The notes: generated by a model from the sequence alone, not told the origin. Numbered from the stretch's first letter, positions 26,463-36,092 are shown. The stretch is DNA of 64,000 nucleotides from Streptomyces morookaense (GCF_013030945.1 NZ_JABBXF010000004.1:186001-250000), one strand, 5' to 3'. Numbers and translations are program-made.

Positions 26463-27038
26463 ATGAGATCCGTACGCACCGCACTCGCTCTGACGCTGGG
26501 CACCCTGGCCACCGTGGCGGCCGCCACCCCGGCCCTGGCGCAGCAGGGCACCGCCCCCAAGGCCGCCGAGGCCAGGCACTGCGTGGTCAACGTCGACAGT
26601 GGCGCCCGGTCCTGCTTCGGCACCTACCGGGAAGCCGTTGCGTTCAGCACGCACGGCCGGGTGACCGACGCCCCCAACGACACCAAGGCCGCGGCGCTGG
26701 ACAAGACGCTCCAGGCGCGGATCAACGGCTCGGCGGGTGCCCGGAAGGCACTGGCCGCGGCGCAGTCGGACCAGGTCCTCGCCACGATCTACGCGGACAA
26801 GGACTTCGGCGGCGATTCCGTCAACCTCATAGGCAGTAGCTGCGGCACCCGCTTCTTCAGCCGCTTCGGGGCCGACATGAACGACCGCGTCAGCTCCGTC
26901 AACACCGGCGCCTGCAGGACCATCACCCTCTACCAGCACGCCGACTTCCTCGGCTTCAGCCAGTCCTACAGCGGCGCCGTCCCCTACGTGGGCGACACGA
27001 TGAACGACCAGGCCAGTTCGGCCACCTTCTCCAACTGA
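26463..27038 (+). CDS. Secreted I36-type (crystallin fold) protein
   Basis: 191-residue exported protein. Signal peptide to about residue 27 (PALA-QQG). A pro-like region with CVVNVDSGARSCFGTYREAVAFS is followed by a beta/gamma-crystallin-like domain: YADKDFGGDSVNLIGSSC, MNDRVSSVNTGACRTITLYQHADFLGFSQ, and MNDQASSATF. This matches the inhibitor I36 (SMPI-like) fold, whose members inhibit metalloproteases. GGAGC precedes the ATG at 26463. Confidence 0.75.
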   Translation: MRSVRTALALTLGTLATVAAATPALAQQGTAPKAAEARHCVVNVDSGARSCFGTYREAVAFSTHGRVTDAPNDTKAAALDKTLQARINGSAGARKALAAAQSDQVLATIYADKDFGGDSVNLIGSSCGTRFFSRFGADMNDRVSSVNTGACRTITLYQHADFLGFSQSYSGAVPYVGDTMNDQASSATFSN

Positions 27039-27144
27039 GCGGCTCGGATGCACTCATGCGGGGCGCTGCGGGGCACGGTCCCGTACGCCCCGCATCGGCG
27101 CGTTCCGGTGTAACCCGCCGGGGCAGGCCGAACCGCTGACGCCC

Positions 27145-27291
27145 ATGGGGCGGGCCGAGCAGTACGGGCGGATGGGGAGTGCGCTGCGCGGTGGTTACGT
27201 GGCCCCCTGGCAGCGGAAGGTGATCCGTGGGTTCGTCGTCGGGGCCGTCGTCGTCGGCGCGGTGTGTGCGCTCCTGGTGCTGTTCGGCTGA
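27145..27291 (+). CDS. Small single-pass membrane protein
   Basis: 48-residue protein with a basic N-terminal half (APWQRKVIRG) and one C-terminal hydrophobic helix (FVVGAVVVGAVCALLVLFG). The ribosome site is weak, but codon bias and a perfect terminator hairpin that includes its stop codon support expression. Convergent with copA. Function unknown. Confidence 0.5.
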   Translation: MGRAEQYGRMGSALRGGYVAPWQRKVIRGFVVGAVVVGAVCALLVLFG

Positions 27292-27316
27292 GCGGCAGGA
27301 GGCCGCTCAGCCGAAC
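27282..27316. terminator. Bidirectional terminator between small membrane gene and copA
   Basis: GTTCGGCTGAGCGGC (27282-27296), loop AGGAG, GCCGCTCAGCCGAAC (27302-27316): a perfect 15-base stem. It overlaps the stop codon of the plus-strand gene and lies 10 bases after the copA stop, serving both. Confidence 0.85.
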
Positions 27317-27326
27317 GCGGAGCCGG

Positions 27327-29606
27327 CTACCTGAAGTTGCGGAGCCGGAGGCTGTTGGTGACGACGAAGACCGAGGAGAAGGCCATCGCCGCCCCGGCGA
27401 TCATCGGGTTGAGCATGCCGGCCGCCGCGAGCGGGAGGGCGGCGACGTTGTAGCCGAAGGCCCAGAAGAGGTTGCTCTTGATGGTGCCGAGGGTCTTGCG
27501 GGAGAGACGGATGGCGTCGGCGGCCACGAGGAGGTCGCCGCGGACGAGTGTGAGATCGCCGGCCTCGATGGCCGCGTCCGTGCCGGTGCCCATGGCCAGG
27601 CCCAGGTCGGCCGTGGCGAGGGCGGCGGCGTCGTTGACGCCGTCGCCGACCATGGCGACCGTACGGCCTTCGGCCTGAAGGCGCTTGACGACGTCGGCCT
27701 TGTCCTGGGGGAGGACTTCCGCGATCACCTCGTCGATGCCCACCTCGCGGGCCACCGTCTCGGCGACGGTCCGGTTGTCGCCGGTCAGCAGGATCGGGGT
27801 GAGGCCGAGGCGGCGCAGTTCGGCGACCGCCCTGGCGCTGGTGTCCTTGACCGCGTCGGCGACGGTGAGGATGCCGCGTGCCTCGCCGTCCCAGGCGACG
27901 GCCACGGCGGTGCGGCCCTCGGCCTCGGCAGCGGCCTTGGCGGCTGCGAGTTCGGCCGGCAGCTCGATCGCCCAGTCGGTGAGGAGCTTCTCGCGGCCGA
28001 CGAGGACCGCGTGTCCGTCGACGACGCCCTGGACACCGAGGCCGGCGATGTTCTCGAAGTTCTCCGGTGCGGGCAGCGTGCCGGTCCGTTCCGTGGCGCC
28101 GTCGGCGATGGCCCGGGCGATGGGGTGTTCGGAGGCGTGCTCCAATGCACCGGCCAGGCGCAGCAGTTCGCTCTCACCGGCGCCGGGGGTCGTGATGACC
28201 TTGTGCAGGGTCATCTTTCCGGTGGTGACGGTGCCTGTCTTGTCGAGGACGACCGTGTCGACGCGCCGCGTGGACTCCAGGACTTCGGGGCCCTTGATGA
28301 GGATGCCCAGCTGGGCACCGCGTCCGGTGCCGACCATCAGCGCGGTGGGAGTGGCCAGGCCCAGCGCGCAGGGGCAGGCGATGATCAGCACGGCCACGGC
28401 GGCGGTGAAGGCCGCGGTGGCGTCGCCCGTGACCGTGAGCCAGGTGAGCAGGGTGCCGATGGCGATGAGCAGGACGACGGGGACGAAGACCCCCGAGATG
28501 CGGTCGGCCAGGCGCTGCACGGCGGCCTTGCCGTTCTGCGCGTCCTCCACCAGCCGGGCCATGCGGGCGAGTTGGGTGTCCGCGCCGATGCGGGTGGCTT
28601 CGACGACCAGGCGGCCGGAGGTGTTGACGGTCGCGCCGGTGACCGTGTCGCCGGCGGCGACGTCGACGGGGACGGACTCGCCGGTGAGCATCGAGGCGTC
28701 CACGGCGGACGTGCCCTCCACCACCGTCCCGTCGGTGGCGATCTTCTCGCCGGGGCGGACGACGAACCGGTCGCCGACCGCCAATTCCGCGGTGGGGATG
28801 CGGACTTCGTGTCCGTCGCGCAGGACGGCCACGTCCTTGGCGCCCAGTTCGAGCAGCGCGCGCAGGGCGGCACCGGCCTTGCGCTTGGACTTCGCCTCCA
28901 GGTAGCGGCCGGCGAGGATGAACGTGGTGACCCCGGCCGCGGCCTCCAGGTAGATGGACGAGGAGCCGTCCGTGCGGGAAACGGCGAAGTCGAAGCCGTG
29001 GCGCATGCCCGGCATGCCCGCGTCCCCGAGGAACAGGGCCCACAGGGACCAGCCGAATGCGGCGAGCGTGCCCATCGAGACCAGGGTGTCCATGGTGGCG
29101 GCGCCGTGCCGGGCGTTGGTCCAGGCGGCCCGGTGGAAGGGGAGGGCTCCCCAGACGACCACGGGCGCGGCCAGGGTGAGGGACAGCCACTGCCAGTTGT
29201 CGAACTGGAGGGCCGGGACCATGGCCATCAGCACGACCGGTACGGAGAGCAGCAGTGAGACCAGCAGGCGCTGTCGCAGCGGACCGGTTTCCCCGCCGTC
29301 TTCGTCCTGTGCCTGTTCCTGTTCCTGGACCGCCTCGGCTCGGGCCGTCGGCTCGGGCGGTTCCTCGGCCGTGTAGCCGGTCTTCTCGACGGTGGCGATG
29401 AGGTCGGCGACCTCGACCCCGGGAGCGTAGGTGACCTTTGCCTTCTCCGTGGCGAAGTTGACCGTCGCCGCGACGCCGTCCATGCGGTTGAGCTTCTTCT
29501 CGATGCGTGCGGCGCACGAGGCGCAGGTCATGCCGCCTATGGAGAGCTCGACCTCGGCGGAGGGCGGGGCGGGGGTCGCTGCTTTCTCGGGGGCGATGCT
29601 GGTCAT
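27327..29606 (-). CDS. copA: Copper-exporting P1B-type ATPase
   Basis: 759-residue membrane ATPase that exports Cu(I). It has one N-terminal metal-binding domain (GMTCASC, Cys28/Cys31) and eight membrane helices. The ion motif Cys411-Pro-Cys413 is in IIACPCALG, the phosphorylation site Asp455 in [10 protein letters not shown], and the P1B signatures SEHPIA and [10 protein letters not shown] are present. ATG at 29606. The copper chaperone gene lies upstream in the same direction, and a CsoR-type palindrome precedes both, so the pair is probably induced by copper. Confidence 0.95.
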   Translation of the reverse strand: MTSIAPEKAATPAPPSAEVELSIGGMTCASCAARIEKKLNRMDGVAATVNFATEKAKVTYAPGVEVADLIATVEKTGYTAEEPPEPTARAEAVQEQEQAQDEDGGETGPLRQRLLVSLLLSVPVVLMAMVPALQFDNWQWLSLTLAAPVVVWGALPFHRAAWTNARHGAATMDTLVSMGTLAAFGWSLWALFLGDAGMPGMRHGFDFAVSRTDGSSSIYLEAAAGVTTFILAGRYLEAKSKRKAGAALRALLELGAKDVAVLRDGHEVRIPTAELAVGDRFVVRPGEKIATDGTVVEGTSAVDASMLTGESVPVDVAAGDTVTGATVNTSGRLVVEATRIGADTQLARMARLVEDAQNGKAAVQRLADRISGVFVPVVLLIAIGTLLTWLTVTGDATAAFTAAVAVLIIACPCALGLATPTALMVGTGRGAQLGILIKGPEVLESTRRVDTVVLDKTGTVTTGKMTLHKVITTPGAGESELLRLAGALEHASEHPIARAIADGATERTGTLPAPENFENIAGLGVQGVVDGHAVLVGREKLLTDWAIELPAELAAAKAAAEAEGRTAVAVAWDGEARGILTVADAVKDTSARAVAELRRLGLTPILLTGDNRTVAETVAREVGIDEVIAEVLPQDKADVVKRLQAEGRTVAMVGDGVNDAAALATADLGLAMGTGTDAAIEAGDLTLVRGDLLVAADAIRLSRKTLGTIKSNLFWAFGYNVAALPLAAAGMLNPMIAGAAMAFSSVFVVTNSLRLRNFR

Positions 29607-29688
29607 GCGGGTGTCTCCCGGGAGGAGGGCCGGGCCGTGCGGCGTCCATATCAGTGGAGCGGTACGGCCGGGCAGGGGAAGGGGGGCC

Positions 29689-29940
29689 TCAGATGCGGCG
29701 GTCGGCGAGCTCGTAGCCCGCCTCGTCCACGGCGGCGCGGACGACCGCGTCGTCCAGCGGGCCGGCGGAGACGACGGTGACCCGGCCGGTGGCGGCCTCG
29801 GCCGTCACGGCGGTCACGCCGGGTATGGCGGAGATCTCCGCGGATACCGCGCCCTCGCAGTGGCCGCAGGTCATGCCGGCCACCTGGTAGACGGTCGTGG
29901 CGGTGTCGTCCCGGATGTCGGACGTCGTCGGGGAGGTCAT
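29689..29940 (-). CDS. copZ: Copper chaperone, heavy-metal-associated domain
   Basis: 83-residue cytosolic protein consisting of one HMA domain. The metal ligands are Cys25 and Cys28 in AGMTCGHC, followed by [15 protein letters not shown] and the C-terminal [10 protein letters not shown]. It would hand Cu(I) to CopA. ATG at 29940 follows AAGGAAGC; a longer frame upstream has no similarity. The 82-base gap to copA suggests one transcript. Confidence 0.92.
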   Translation of the reverse strand: MTSPTTSDIRDDTATTVYQVAGMTCGHCEGAVSAEISAIPGVTAVTAEAATGRVTVVSAGPLDDAVVRAAVDEAGYELADRRI

Positions 29941-29986
29941 CGTTGCTTCCTTCGGGTCGTCGAGCCTGTGCAGCTGCTTCAACGAT

Positions 29987-30003
29987 ATACCCCCCTGGGG
30001 TAT
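29987..30003. promoter_or_regulatory. CsoR-type copper operator
   Basis: ATACCCCCCTGGGGTAT is a 17-base palindrome (ATACCCC/GGGGTAT around CCT), matching the TACCC...GGGTA sites of actinobacterial CsoR repressors. It lies 46 bases upstream of copZ and 131 bases upstream of the DUF305 gene on the other strand, so it may control both directions. No csoR gene is in the window. Confidence 0.8.
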
Positions 30004-30134
30004 TCCGAAAGGCCGGTGGTGTGGCGGCTGGGAGTGGTGTGAAGGAACGTCCGTACGGCGCGGCGCCCTCCCGGCGGCCGGTCCGCCGCGTAGACGTGGG
30101 CTCGCCCCCGTCACCGTTTCCAGGAGCGTGCATC

Positions 30135-30800
30135 GTGAACAGCTTCCGCCGTCGTCCGCCGCGCCGGGCGGCCGTGCTCGTCGCGGCCTCGGCCATGACC
30201 GTCGTCCTGGCCGCCTGCGGCGGCAGCACCGGCAAGGGCGGTGGCTCCCCGAGCGCGTCGGTCGCACCGGGCGGCACCGGCTCGTCCGCATCGGCCGGGC
30301 AGCACAACCGGGCCGATGTCGCCTTCGCCCAGGGGATGATCCCGCACCACCGCCAGGCCATCGACATGGCCGACATGGCCGCTGAGCAGGCCTCGTCCGG
30401 CGAGGTCAAAGCCCTCGCCGCGAAGATCAAGAAGGAACAGGCGCTGGAGATCGACACCATGGCCGCCTGGCTGAAGTCCTGGGGCGAGCAGGTCCCCCAG
30501 GGCATGAGCAGCATGAGCGGCATCGGCCACGGAAACCCGTCCGCGATGCCCGGCATGATGAGCAGCCACGACATGGACCAGCTCAAGGGGGCTTCCGGCA
30601 AGGCCTTCGACACCATGTTCCTGAACATGATGATCAAGCATCACGAGGGGGCGGTCGAGATGGCCGATGCCGAGAAGAAGCAGGGGGCGTATGGGCCGGC
30701 CAAGGCGATGGCCGGCGACATCGTCGCCGGCCAGAGTGCTGAGATTGCCCAGATGAGGGCGATGCTCGGTGGGGGGTCGCCGTCCGCGGGTAGCTCTTGA
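30135..30800 (+). CDS. DUF305 lipoprotein, probable copper resistance
   Basis: 221-residue exported lipoprotein: signal with lipobox LAAC, then a Ser/Gly linker and a DUF305 four-helix domain. His/Met-rich motifs are FAQGMIPHHRQAIDMADMA and FLNMMIKHHEGAVEMAD, with a Met-rich loop (SSMSGIGHG, MPGMMSSHDMDQ) that could bind Cu(I). GTG at 30135 follows CAGGAGCG. Divergent from copZ across a copper operator, which supports a role in extracellular copper binding. Confidence 0.85.
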   Translation: MNSFRRRPPRRAAVLVAASAMTVVLAACGGSTGKGGGSPSASVAPGGTGSSASAGQHNRADVAFAQGMIPHHRQAIDMADMAAEQASSGEVKALAAKIKKEQALEIDTMAAWLKSWGEQVPQGMSSMSGIGHGNPSAMPGMMSSHDMDQLKGASGKAFDTMFLNMMIKHHEGAVEMADAEKKQGAYGPAKAMAGDIVAGQSAEIAQMRAMLGGGSPSAGSS

Positions 30801-30829
30801 CGGAAGCGGGTGGTTGAGCGCGGCGCGGG

Positions 30830-30874
30830 CCGGCTGTGGTTGCCCGCGCAGTTCCCCGCGCCCCTTCGGGGCGC
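30830..30874. repeat. Streptomyces-type intergenic hairpin repeat
   Basis: The stretch CGGCTGTGGTTGCCCGCGCA followed by GTTCCCCGCGCCCC and a short hairpin (stem 30858-30863/30869-30874) resembles an abundant intergenic repeat of Streptomyces genomes. Here it sits between two convergent genes and probably terminates both. Confidence 0.55.
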
Positions 30875-30875
30875 T

Positions 30876-31637
30876 CTAGAACGCCGAGTTCGCGAACCAG
30901 CGGTCCAGCAGGTCCCCGTCCCCCCGCACCGCGAACGCATCCGCCTCGCGGTCGAGGCGGCCGTACACGAGCAGCAGCAGGTCCGCCGCCGCTCCCTCCA
31001 CCGTCGCGTCGGCCGGCCCCGCCGTGCCGCCCTGCTCGACCTCGAAACTGTCCGGACGCAGGCGGATCAGCCACTCACCACCGGTGTCCGTGCACCGGAA
31101 ACGAATCGTTTCGCCGTCGCCGCGCAGCTCCGCCACCTTGGGCGCGAAGAACGCCGCGAAAGGCAGGTTGACCAGGAATTCGTCCACGCCGTCCGCCGCC
31201 AGACCGGGGTCGATCTCCGGCCGGAGGCCGAGGGCGAGTTCCGCGTCGACGCGGTGCACCAGGGTCTCGAACAGCATGCGGCGCACCCAGAACCTGGCGT
31301 GCTGGTCGGCGCCCCACGCCCACATCGCGGCATCCGGGTCGGTGACGGCGAAGGCGCTTGCCGCCTCGGCCGCGCTGTCCGCCAGCCAGTCGGGGTAGCC
31401 GGCCTCGTCCTCCGGCAGCCGCAGGTCCACGTCGCGGCTGCGCGGCGGTTCCTGGACGAGCTGTCGCAGCAGGACGGAGAACCAGCGCTGGACGCTGCCC
31501 GTGTGCCGGACCAGGTCGGTCAGCGTCCAGCCGGGACAGCCGGGCACCGCGGTCGTCCGGTCGGCGTCCCGGACCAGGTCCACGAACCTGGCGGTCTCCG
31601 CCGCGATGGCGTCCCGGTGGGTGGCGGGGTTGCTCAT
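30876..31637 (-). CDS. Mycothiol-dependent maleylpyruvate isomerase-family protein
   Basis: 253-residue protein. Its N-terminal DinB-like four-helix domain has CPGWTLTDLVRHTGSVQRWF and the metal-binding His in LFETLVHRVDAELALG. The C-terminal MDMPI_C domain ends with GAAADLLLLVYGRL. Such proteins use mycothiol as cofactor in metal-dependent transfers or isomerisations. AGGAGATCG precedes the ATG at 31637. Substrate unknown. Confidence 0.85.
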   Translation of the reverse strand: MSNPATHRDAIAAETARFVDLVRDADRTTAVPGCPGWTLTDLVRHTGSVQRWFSVLLRQLVQEPPRSRDVDLRLPEDEAGYPDWLADSAAEAASAFAVTDPDAAMWAWGADQHARFWVRRMLFETLVHRVDAELALGLRPEIDPGLAADGVDEFLVNLPFAAFFAPKVAELRGDGETIRFRCTDTGGEWLIRLRPDSFEVEQGGTAGPADATVEGAAADLLLLVYGRLDREADAFAVRGDGDLLDRWFANSAF

Positions 31638-31717
31638 TGTTCCGATCTCCTGGTCGTCGCGGGGCCCGGCACCGGCCGGCCGGGCATCCCACCACGCATC
31701 CTTTCACCAGCGTCTTG

Positions 31718-32929
31718 TCACCAGACGACCGGAATCCCCGCCGGCATGATCGCCATCCGGTCGGGGTGCCAGGGCACCTCCTCCAGTGGCACCGCCAGGC
31801 GTATGCCCGGCAGCCGGTCGAGCAGGACGCGGAAGGCGGTCTCGGACTGCCGGCGGACCAGGTGGGCGCCGGGGCAGTGGTGGCGGCCGTAGCCGAAACG
31901 CAGGTGGGGGTTGGGGGAGCGGGTCGGATCGAAGGAATCGGGGTCGGTGAAGGCGGTGGGGTCGTAGTTGGTCGCGTCCAGTTGGAGCAGGACGAGGTCG
32001 CCCTGCTGCACTGCCGTGGTGCCGATCTTGGCGTCCTCGGTGACGAAGCGGGGGATGGCGTTGCCCAGGACGATGCTGTGGCGCAGCAGTTCCTCCACGC
32101 ACTGCGGCAGCGTCTCCGGTCGGGCGCGTACGGCGTCCATCACCTCGGGGCGCTGGAGGAGGTCGAGCGCCGCGACCCCGAGGAAGCTTGCGAAGTCCTC
32201 GTAGCCGCTGACGAACAGCACGGAGACGATGTTCGACAACTGCTTGTCGGTCAGCCCCTTTTCGTGTTCGTTTGCGTGTTCGTTGAGGTCGGCGAGGCGG
32301 TCGGCGAGGCCGCGCGGCTGCCCGGGGCGGCGGGCGGCCATGTGGTCGTGCATATAGACGCGGATCTCCTCCCAGTTGCGGGCGAGTTCCTCGTCGGTGG
32401 GCGTCACCATGGTCAGGTCGAGGTCGGCCCGTACCGCGAGCCAGGCGTGGTCCTCGAAGGGCAGTCCGAGCAGCCGGCACATGCATTGGCCGGCGACCCA
32501 TTCCGCGAAGTGGTGCTGGAGATCTCCGGGGCTGCCCTGCCGGACCATGGTGTCCAGGCCCTCCCGGGTGATGTCGGCGACCCAGTCGGCGGGGAGTTCG
32601 GGCTGGTTGCGGCCGAGTGCCTTGAGGGCTTCGTCCCGCAGTCCGGCCTGCTGGAGGTGGTTCATGGCGTCGAGCAGTTCGGGCGCCAGGATCGGGGCGT
32701 CCTGGCCGGGCGCATCGGGGTCGCCCAGGACGGACCGGGCGAACTTCCGCTCGCGCAGCACGTGCTGGGCCAGTTCGTAGCCGGTGACGAGCCAGGCCTC
32801 GCCGCCGGAGTTGGTCCGGACCCTGGCCACGGGACAGCGCTGCTGCAGGTCGGCGAGTTCGGGGGCGAGGCGGTCGCCCCGGGTGCTGAAGGGGTAGTGG
32901 GGCAGCTCGTCGTGGTGCGGTGCGGTCAC
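31718..32929 (-). CDS. Cytochrome P450 with altered I-helix motif
   Basis: 403-residue heme monooxygenase-fold protein. The heme ligand Cys352 is in FGYGRHHCPGAH and the K-helix ExxR is EELLR. The I-helix oxygen-activation motif reads VSGYEDFASF where AGxET or AGxDT is usual, so the normal acid-alcohol pair is changed. GTG start at 32929. It lies 45 bases downstream of another P450 gene on the same strand and shares a probable transcript; the exporter gene lies upstream of both. Substrate unknown; a reaction other than simple hydroxylation is possible. Confidence 0.88.
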   Translation of the reverse strand: MTAPHHDELPHYPFSTRGDRLAPELADLQQRCPVARVRTNSGGEAWLVTGYELAQHVLRERKFARSVLGDPDAPGQDAPILAPELLDAMNHLQQAGLRDEALKALGRNQPELPADWVADITREGLDTMVRQGSPGDLQHHFAEWVAGQCMCRLLGLPFEDHAWLAVRADLDLTMVTPTDEELARNWEEIRVYMHDHMAARRPGQPRGLADRLADLNEHANEHEKGLTDKQLSNIVSVLFVSGYEDFASFLGVAALDLLQRPEVMDAVRARPETLPQCVEELLRHSIVLGNAIPRFVTEDAKIGTTAVQQGDLVLLQLDATNYDPTAFTDPDSFDPTRSPNPHLRFGYGRHHCPGAHLVRRQSETAFRVLLDRLPGIRLAVPLEEVPWHPDRMAIMPAGIPVVW

Positions 32930-32974
32930 GGTGTCAGGCCTTCCCGTCGGTTCGTGGATGGTCGAGGAGGTGCG

Positions 32975-34189
32975 TCACCAGCGCACGGGCAGGCGGGCCG
33001 GGGCCCGCAACGGTGTGGTCTCGTCCCAGGTGACCGACTCCGCCGGCACGGCGAGCTCGATGTCCGGAAGCCGCTCCAGCAACACCTCGATCGCGGTGGC
33101 GAGTTGCAGCCGCGTCAGGTGTCCGCCGGTGCACGCGTGCGGCCCGTGTCCGAAGGCGATGTGCGCGTTGGGGGTACGGGTCAGGTCCAGCCGGTCGGGG
33201 TCGGTGAACGCGGCCGGGTCGCGGTTGGCGGAGGCGGGCACCGGGATGACCGCGTCCCCGGCCCGGATGTGCTGCCCGTGCAGGGTGAAGTCCTCCTGGG
33301 CGACCAGGATGTTGATGGCGTTCATCAGCGGGACGTAGCGCAGCAGTTCCTCCACCGCGGTGGCCACCCGCTGGGGCGCGTCGCGCAGCTCGCGCAACTG
33401 GCCGGGATGGGTGAGCAGGGTGAACAGCGCGTTGCCGGTGTGCTGGATGTTGGTCTTGTAGCCGGCCATCAGCATGGTGACGACGAAGCTGACCACGTCG
33501 TCCCGGACCAGTTCGCTGCCCGGGCGACGGCTCTCGGCCAGCAGCAGACGGATGTAGTCCTCGCCCTCGCCCTCCTTCTCCTTGCGGGAGATGAGCTCCT
33601 CCGCGTAGTCCTGCAACGCGTACAGGGCCGCCAGCACCTCGTCCATCGACAGGCCGGCGGCACTGAGCAGGGTGAGGGTGTGCGGCAGGTAGATCTCGCG
33701 GTCCTCGTGCGGCAGTCCGGTCGTCTCGCACAGCACACGCAGCGGCAGCGGTTCGGCGTAGGCGGCGATCAGATCGGCGGTACCGTCCTGTGCCGACTCC
33801 ACCATGGCGTCGAGCAGTTCGCCGGCCATGGCCCGGATCCGGGGCGCCATGAACTCCAGGCGGCGCCGGCCGAAGAGCGGCAGCACGGTGCGGCGTACGC
33901 GCTCATGGTGCGCGCCGGTCATCTCCAGGAACGTCGGCAGGCACGGCGGGGGAGCGTCGGGTCCTTCGCGGGGCGGCCAGGCGGAGAGCAGCGGGCGGAC
34001 GAGGCGGGGATCGGCGAAAGCGGCTCGCGCGTCCTCGTAGCGGCTGATCAGCCAGCCCGTCTCCCCATTGGGTAACTGGGCCTTGACCACCGGCTGTTCG
34101 GCGCGTAACCGGGCGTAGCCGCACGGCGGGCCGGCGGTGCCGGGCTCGACGGCGGGGACCGGGACGAGTTCCTCGGGACTGTTGTTCAT
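32975..34189 (-). CDS. Cytochrome P450, second of a pair, with Lys in the I-helix motif
   Basis: 404-residue P450. Heme ligand Cys353 in FGHGPHACTGGH; ExxR present as EELLR. The I-helix reads MLMAGYKTNIQHTG: AGxKT, with Lys in place of the acidic residue. The N-terminal substrate-recognition parts differ clearly from its neighbour, so this is not a recent tandem copy. An AT-rich 106-base gap with CCAGC/GCTGG inverted repeats (34243-34256) precedes it. No ferredoxin gene is adjacent. Confidence 0.88.
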   Translation of the reverse strand: MNNSPEELVPVPAVEPGTAGPPCGYARLRAEQPVVKAQLPNGETGWLISRYEDARAAFADPRLVRPLLSAWPPREGPDAPPPCLPTFLEMTGAHHERVRRTVLPLFGRRRLEFMAPRIRAMAGELLDAMVESAQDGTADLIAAYAEPLPLRVLCETTGLPHEDREIYLPHTLTLLSAAGLSMDEVLAALYALQDYAEELISRKEKEGEGEDYIRLLLAESRRPGSELVRDDVVSFVVTMLMAGYKTNIQHTGNALFTLLTHPGQLRELRDAPQRVATAVEELLRYVPLMNAINILVAQEDFTLHGQHIRAGDAVIPVPASANRDPAAFTDPDRLDLTRTPNAHIAFGHGPHACTGGHLTRLQLATAIEVLLERLPDIELAVPAESVTWDETTPLRAPARLPVRW

Positions 34190-34295
34190 GGGTGTGCTCC
34201 GTTATACGCAGGGCAGTTCTGTGCGGATATACCACCAATAATCCAGCCATAGCTGGTTGTTCGGCTGCCGAGACTGGACGTTCGCCCGCTGACTG

Positions 34296-35795
34296 TCAAT
34301 CACCGACATCGTTTCCGGACACGGGGAGCAGGAACGACGCCAGGAGCGTGAGCGCGAGCAGCCCGGCCTCCGCGCCCAGAGTGATCTCCATGGCCCTGGC
34401 GTAACCGAGTTCGCCGGCGGCGCCCCGGCCGCCGAGCGCGGAGAAGAAGACCGTGCCCAGCACCGCACTGCCCAGCGCGCTGCCGAACTGCTGCACCGCC
34501 GTCAGCGTCCCGGCGGCCGAACCCGTCTCGTGCGGTTCCACGGCCGCCAGCACCGTCTGGAAGAACGGGCCCGTCACCAGCCCCATCCCCACCCCGACGA
34601 CCACCAGCGCCGGGGCGCCCTGCCACACCGTCACCCGCGCACCGGCCGACCGCAGCGCACAGGCGAACGCACCGGAGCCGAGCGCCATCACCGCGACCCC
34701 GGTCTGCACCAGCGGGCGCCCGAACCTGCCCAGCACCCCCCGGCCGTCCAGCACCTGCACCACCGCGAAGCCGACGACCGTACCGGCCGACCACGGCAGC
34801 ACGGCCAGCCCCGCCTTCAGCGGTGAAGCCCCGAGCCCCGACTGGAAGTAGAGACTCAGGGCCAGCGAGAAACCCGCCACCGCGGCGAACAGCGCGGCAC
34901 CGGTCACCAGTCCGCCCGAGAAGGCCCTCTTGCGGAAGAGCCCCGTCATCACCAACGGGTCGCCGCCGGCGCGCGCTACACGCTCCTCGTACCAGCCGAA
35001 CACCCCGAACAGGGCCACTCCGGCCGCCATCGACACGAACGCCCATATCGGCCAGCCCTGTTCGCGTCCCTGCACCAGAGGCAGGACGACCGGCAGTGCG
35101 GCGGCCGAGGCCAGTGCGGCGCCCGCCAGGTCCAGCCGGGCCGCGGCCGCCGGGCCCGACGCGGGCAGGAAGCGCCATCCGCCGGCCAGCGCGAGCAGCC
35201 CGAGCGGCAGGTTGACCAGGAACACCATGCGCCAGCCGGCCCCGAACCAGTCGGCACTCACCAGCCAGCCGGCCAGCACCGGGCCGCCCACGTAGGACAG
35301 CCCCATCACCGGCCCGTACATGCCCATCGCCCGGCCGAGTTCCCTGCCGCGGAACATCTCCTTGATCAGGCCGAGCCCCTGCGGGATCATCACCGCCCCG
35401 AACAGCCCCTGCAGCCCGCGCGCCGCGATGAGGAAGCCCGGCGACATGGCCGCCGCGCACAGCAGCGAGGCGCCGGTGAATCCCGCCGCGCCGAGCAGGA
35501 ACGCCCGCCGGCGCCCCACGACATCCCCCAGCCGCCCGCCCGTGATCAGCCCGACCGCCATGGCCAGTGCGTACGCGGCCCCCAGCCACTGCGTGACACC
35601 GGGCCCGCCGCCCAGGTCGGCGCGGATCGACGGTGCCGCGACGGCGGCCACCAGGGAGTCGAGCATGTCCATGGTCTCCCCGGCGAGGAGCACCCACAGT
35701 GCCGCCCAGCGCCACCGGTAGGGCGGAGGTCCGAGCGCAGGGGAGGGGTCGCCGGGGGCGGGCCGGGCCAGTGCATCCGTTCGGGAGTCGGGCAT
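34296..35795 (-). CDS. DHA2-family MFS multidrug exporter
   Basis: 499-residue transporter with about fourteen membrane helices. MFS signatures GGRLGDVVGRRRAFLLG (loop 2-3) and helix-5 motif SYVGGPVLAGWLV are clear, and the N-terminus has LLAGETMDMLDSLVAAVAAPSI, typical of EmrB/QacA relatives. ATG at 35795. It lies just upstream of the P450 pair on the same strand and may export their product or substrate. Divergent from a Bcr/CflA transporter. Confidence 0.88.
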   Translation of the reverse strand: MPDSRTDALARPAPGDPSPALGPPPYRWRWAALWVLLAGETMDMLDSLVAAVAAPSIRADLGGGPGVTQWLGAAYALAMAVGLITGGRLGDVVGRRRAFLLGAAGFTGASLLCAAAMSPGFLIAARGLQGLFGAVMIPQGLGLIKEMFRGRELGRAMGMYGPVMGLSYVGGPVLAGWLVSADWFGAGWRMVFLVNLPLGLLALAGGWRFLPASGPAAAARLDLAGAALASAAALPVVLPLVQGREQGWPIWAFVSMAAGVALFGVFGWYEERVARAGGDPLVMTGLFRKRAFSGGLVTGAALFAAVAGFSLALSLYFQSGLGASPLKAGLAVLPWSAGTVVGFAVVQVLDGRGVLGRFGRPLVQTGVAVMALGSGAFACALRSAGARVTVWQGAPALVVVGVGMGLVTGPFFQTVLAAVEPHETGSAAGTLTAVQQFGSALGSAVLGTVFFSALGGRGAAGELGYARAMEITLGAEAGLLALTLLASFLLPVSGNDVGD

Positions 35796-36092
35796 GGAAA
35801 GGATCTTTCCCCGGAGCACGGGGAACGAGGCGGGCCCGGCGGCGGTTGGCGGGAAGTGAGCGCTGTCCCGATCGCGTGCCCGGGCCGAGGACCTGCGGAC
35901 CACCGTTCCCCTCCGTCGGCCCTAAGGCCGACGGAGGGGCGGATTCCGCCTGCGGGCCGAAGCGGGATCCGGCCTCGGATTCCTAGGTTCGTGAACCAGG
36001 CGCCGCACGAGCATCAACCGCCACAGGAAAGCGCAGCCCAGGCTGTTGACGTGCGACGCCCGCTGCGCGAGCCCTCTGTGGAGTCCCCCGCA
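35796..36092. other. 297-base divergent intergenic region between two MFS genes
   Basis: It holds a perfect 14-base hairpin (35908-35939) and the short palindrome GGTTC-GT-GAACC (35986-35997) about 95 bases before the Bcr/CflA gene, a possible operator. No regulator gene is adjacent and no other coding frame is credible. Confidence 0.45.
35908..35939. terminator. Perfect 14-base hairpin between divergent genes
   Basis: CCCCTCCGTCGGCC (35908-35921), loop CTAA, GGCCGACGGAGGGG (35926-35939). It looks like a terminator, yet no gene ends here; it may be left from a lost gene or act on leader RNA. Confidence 0.6.
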
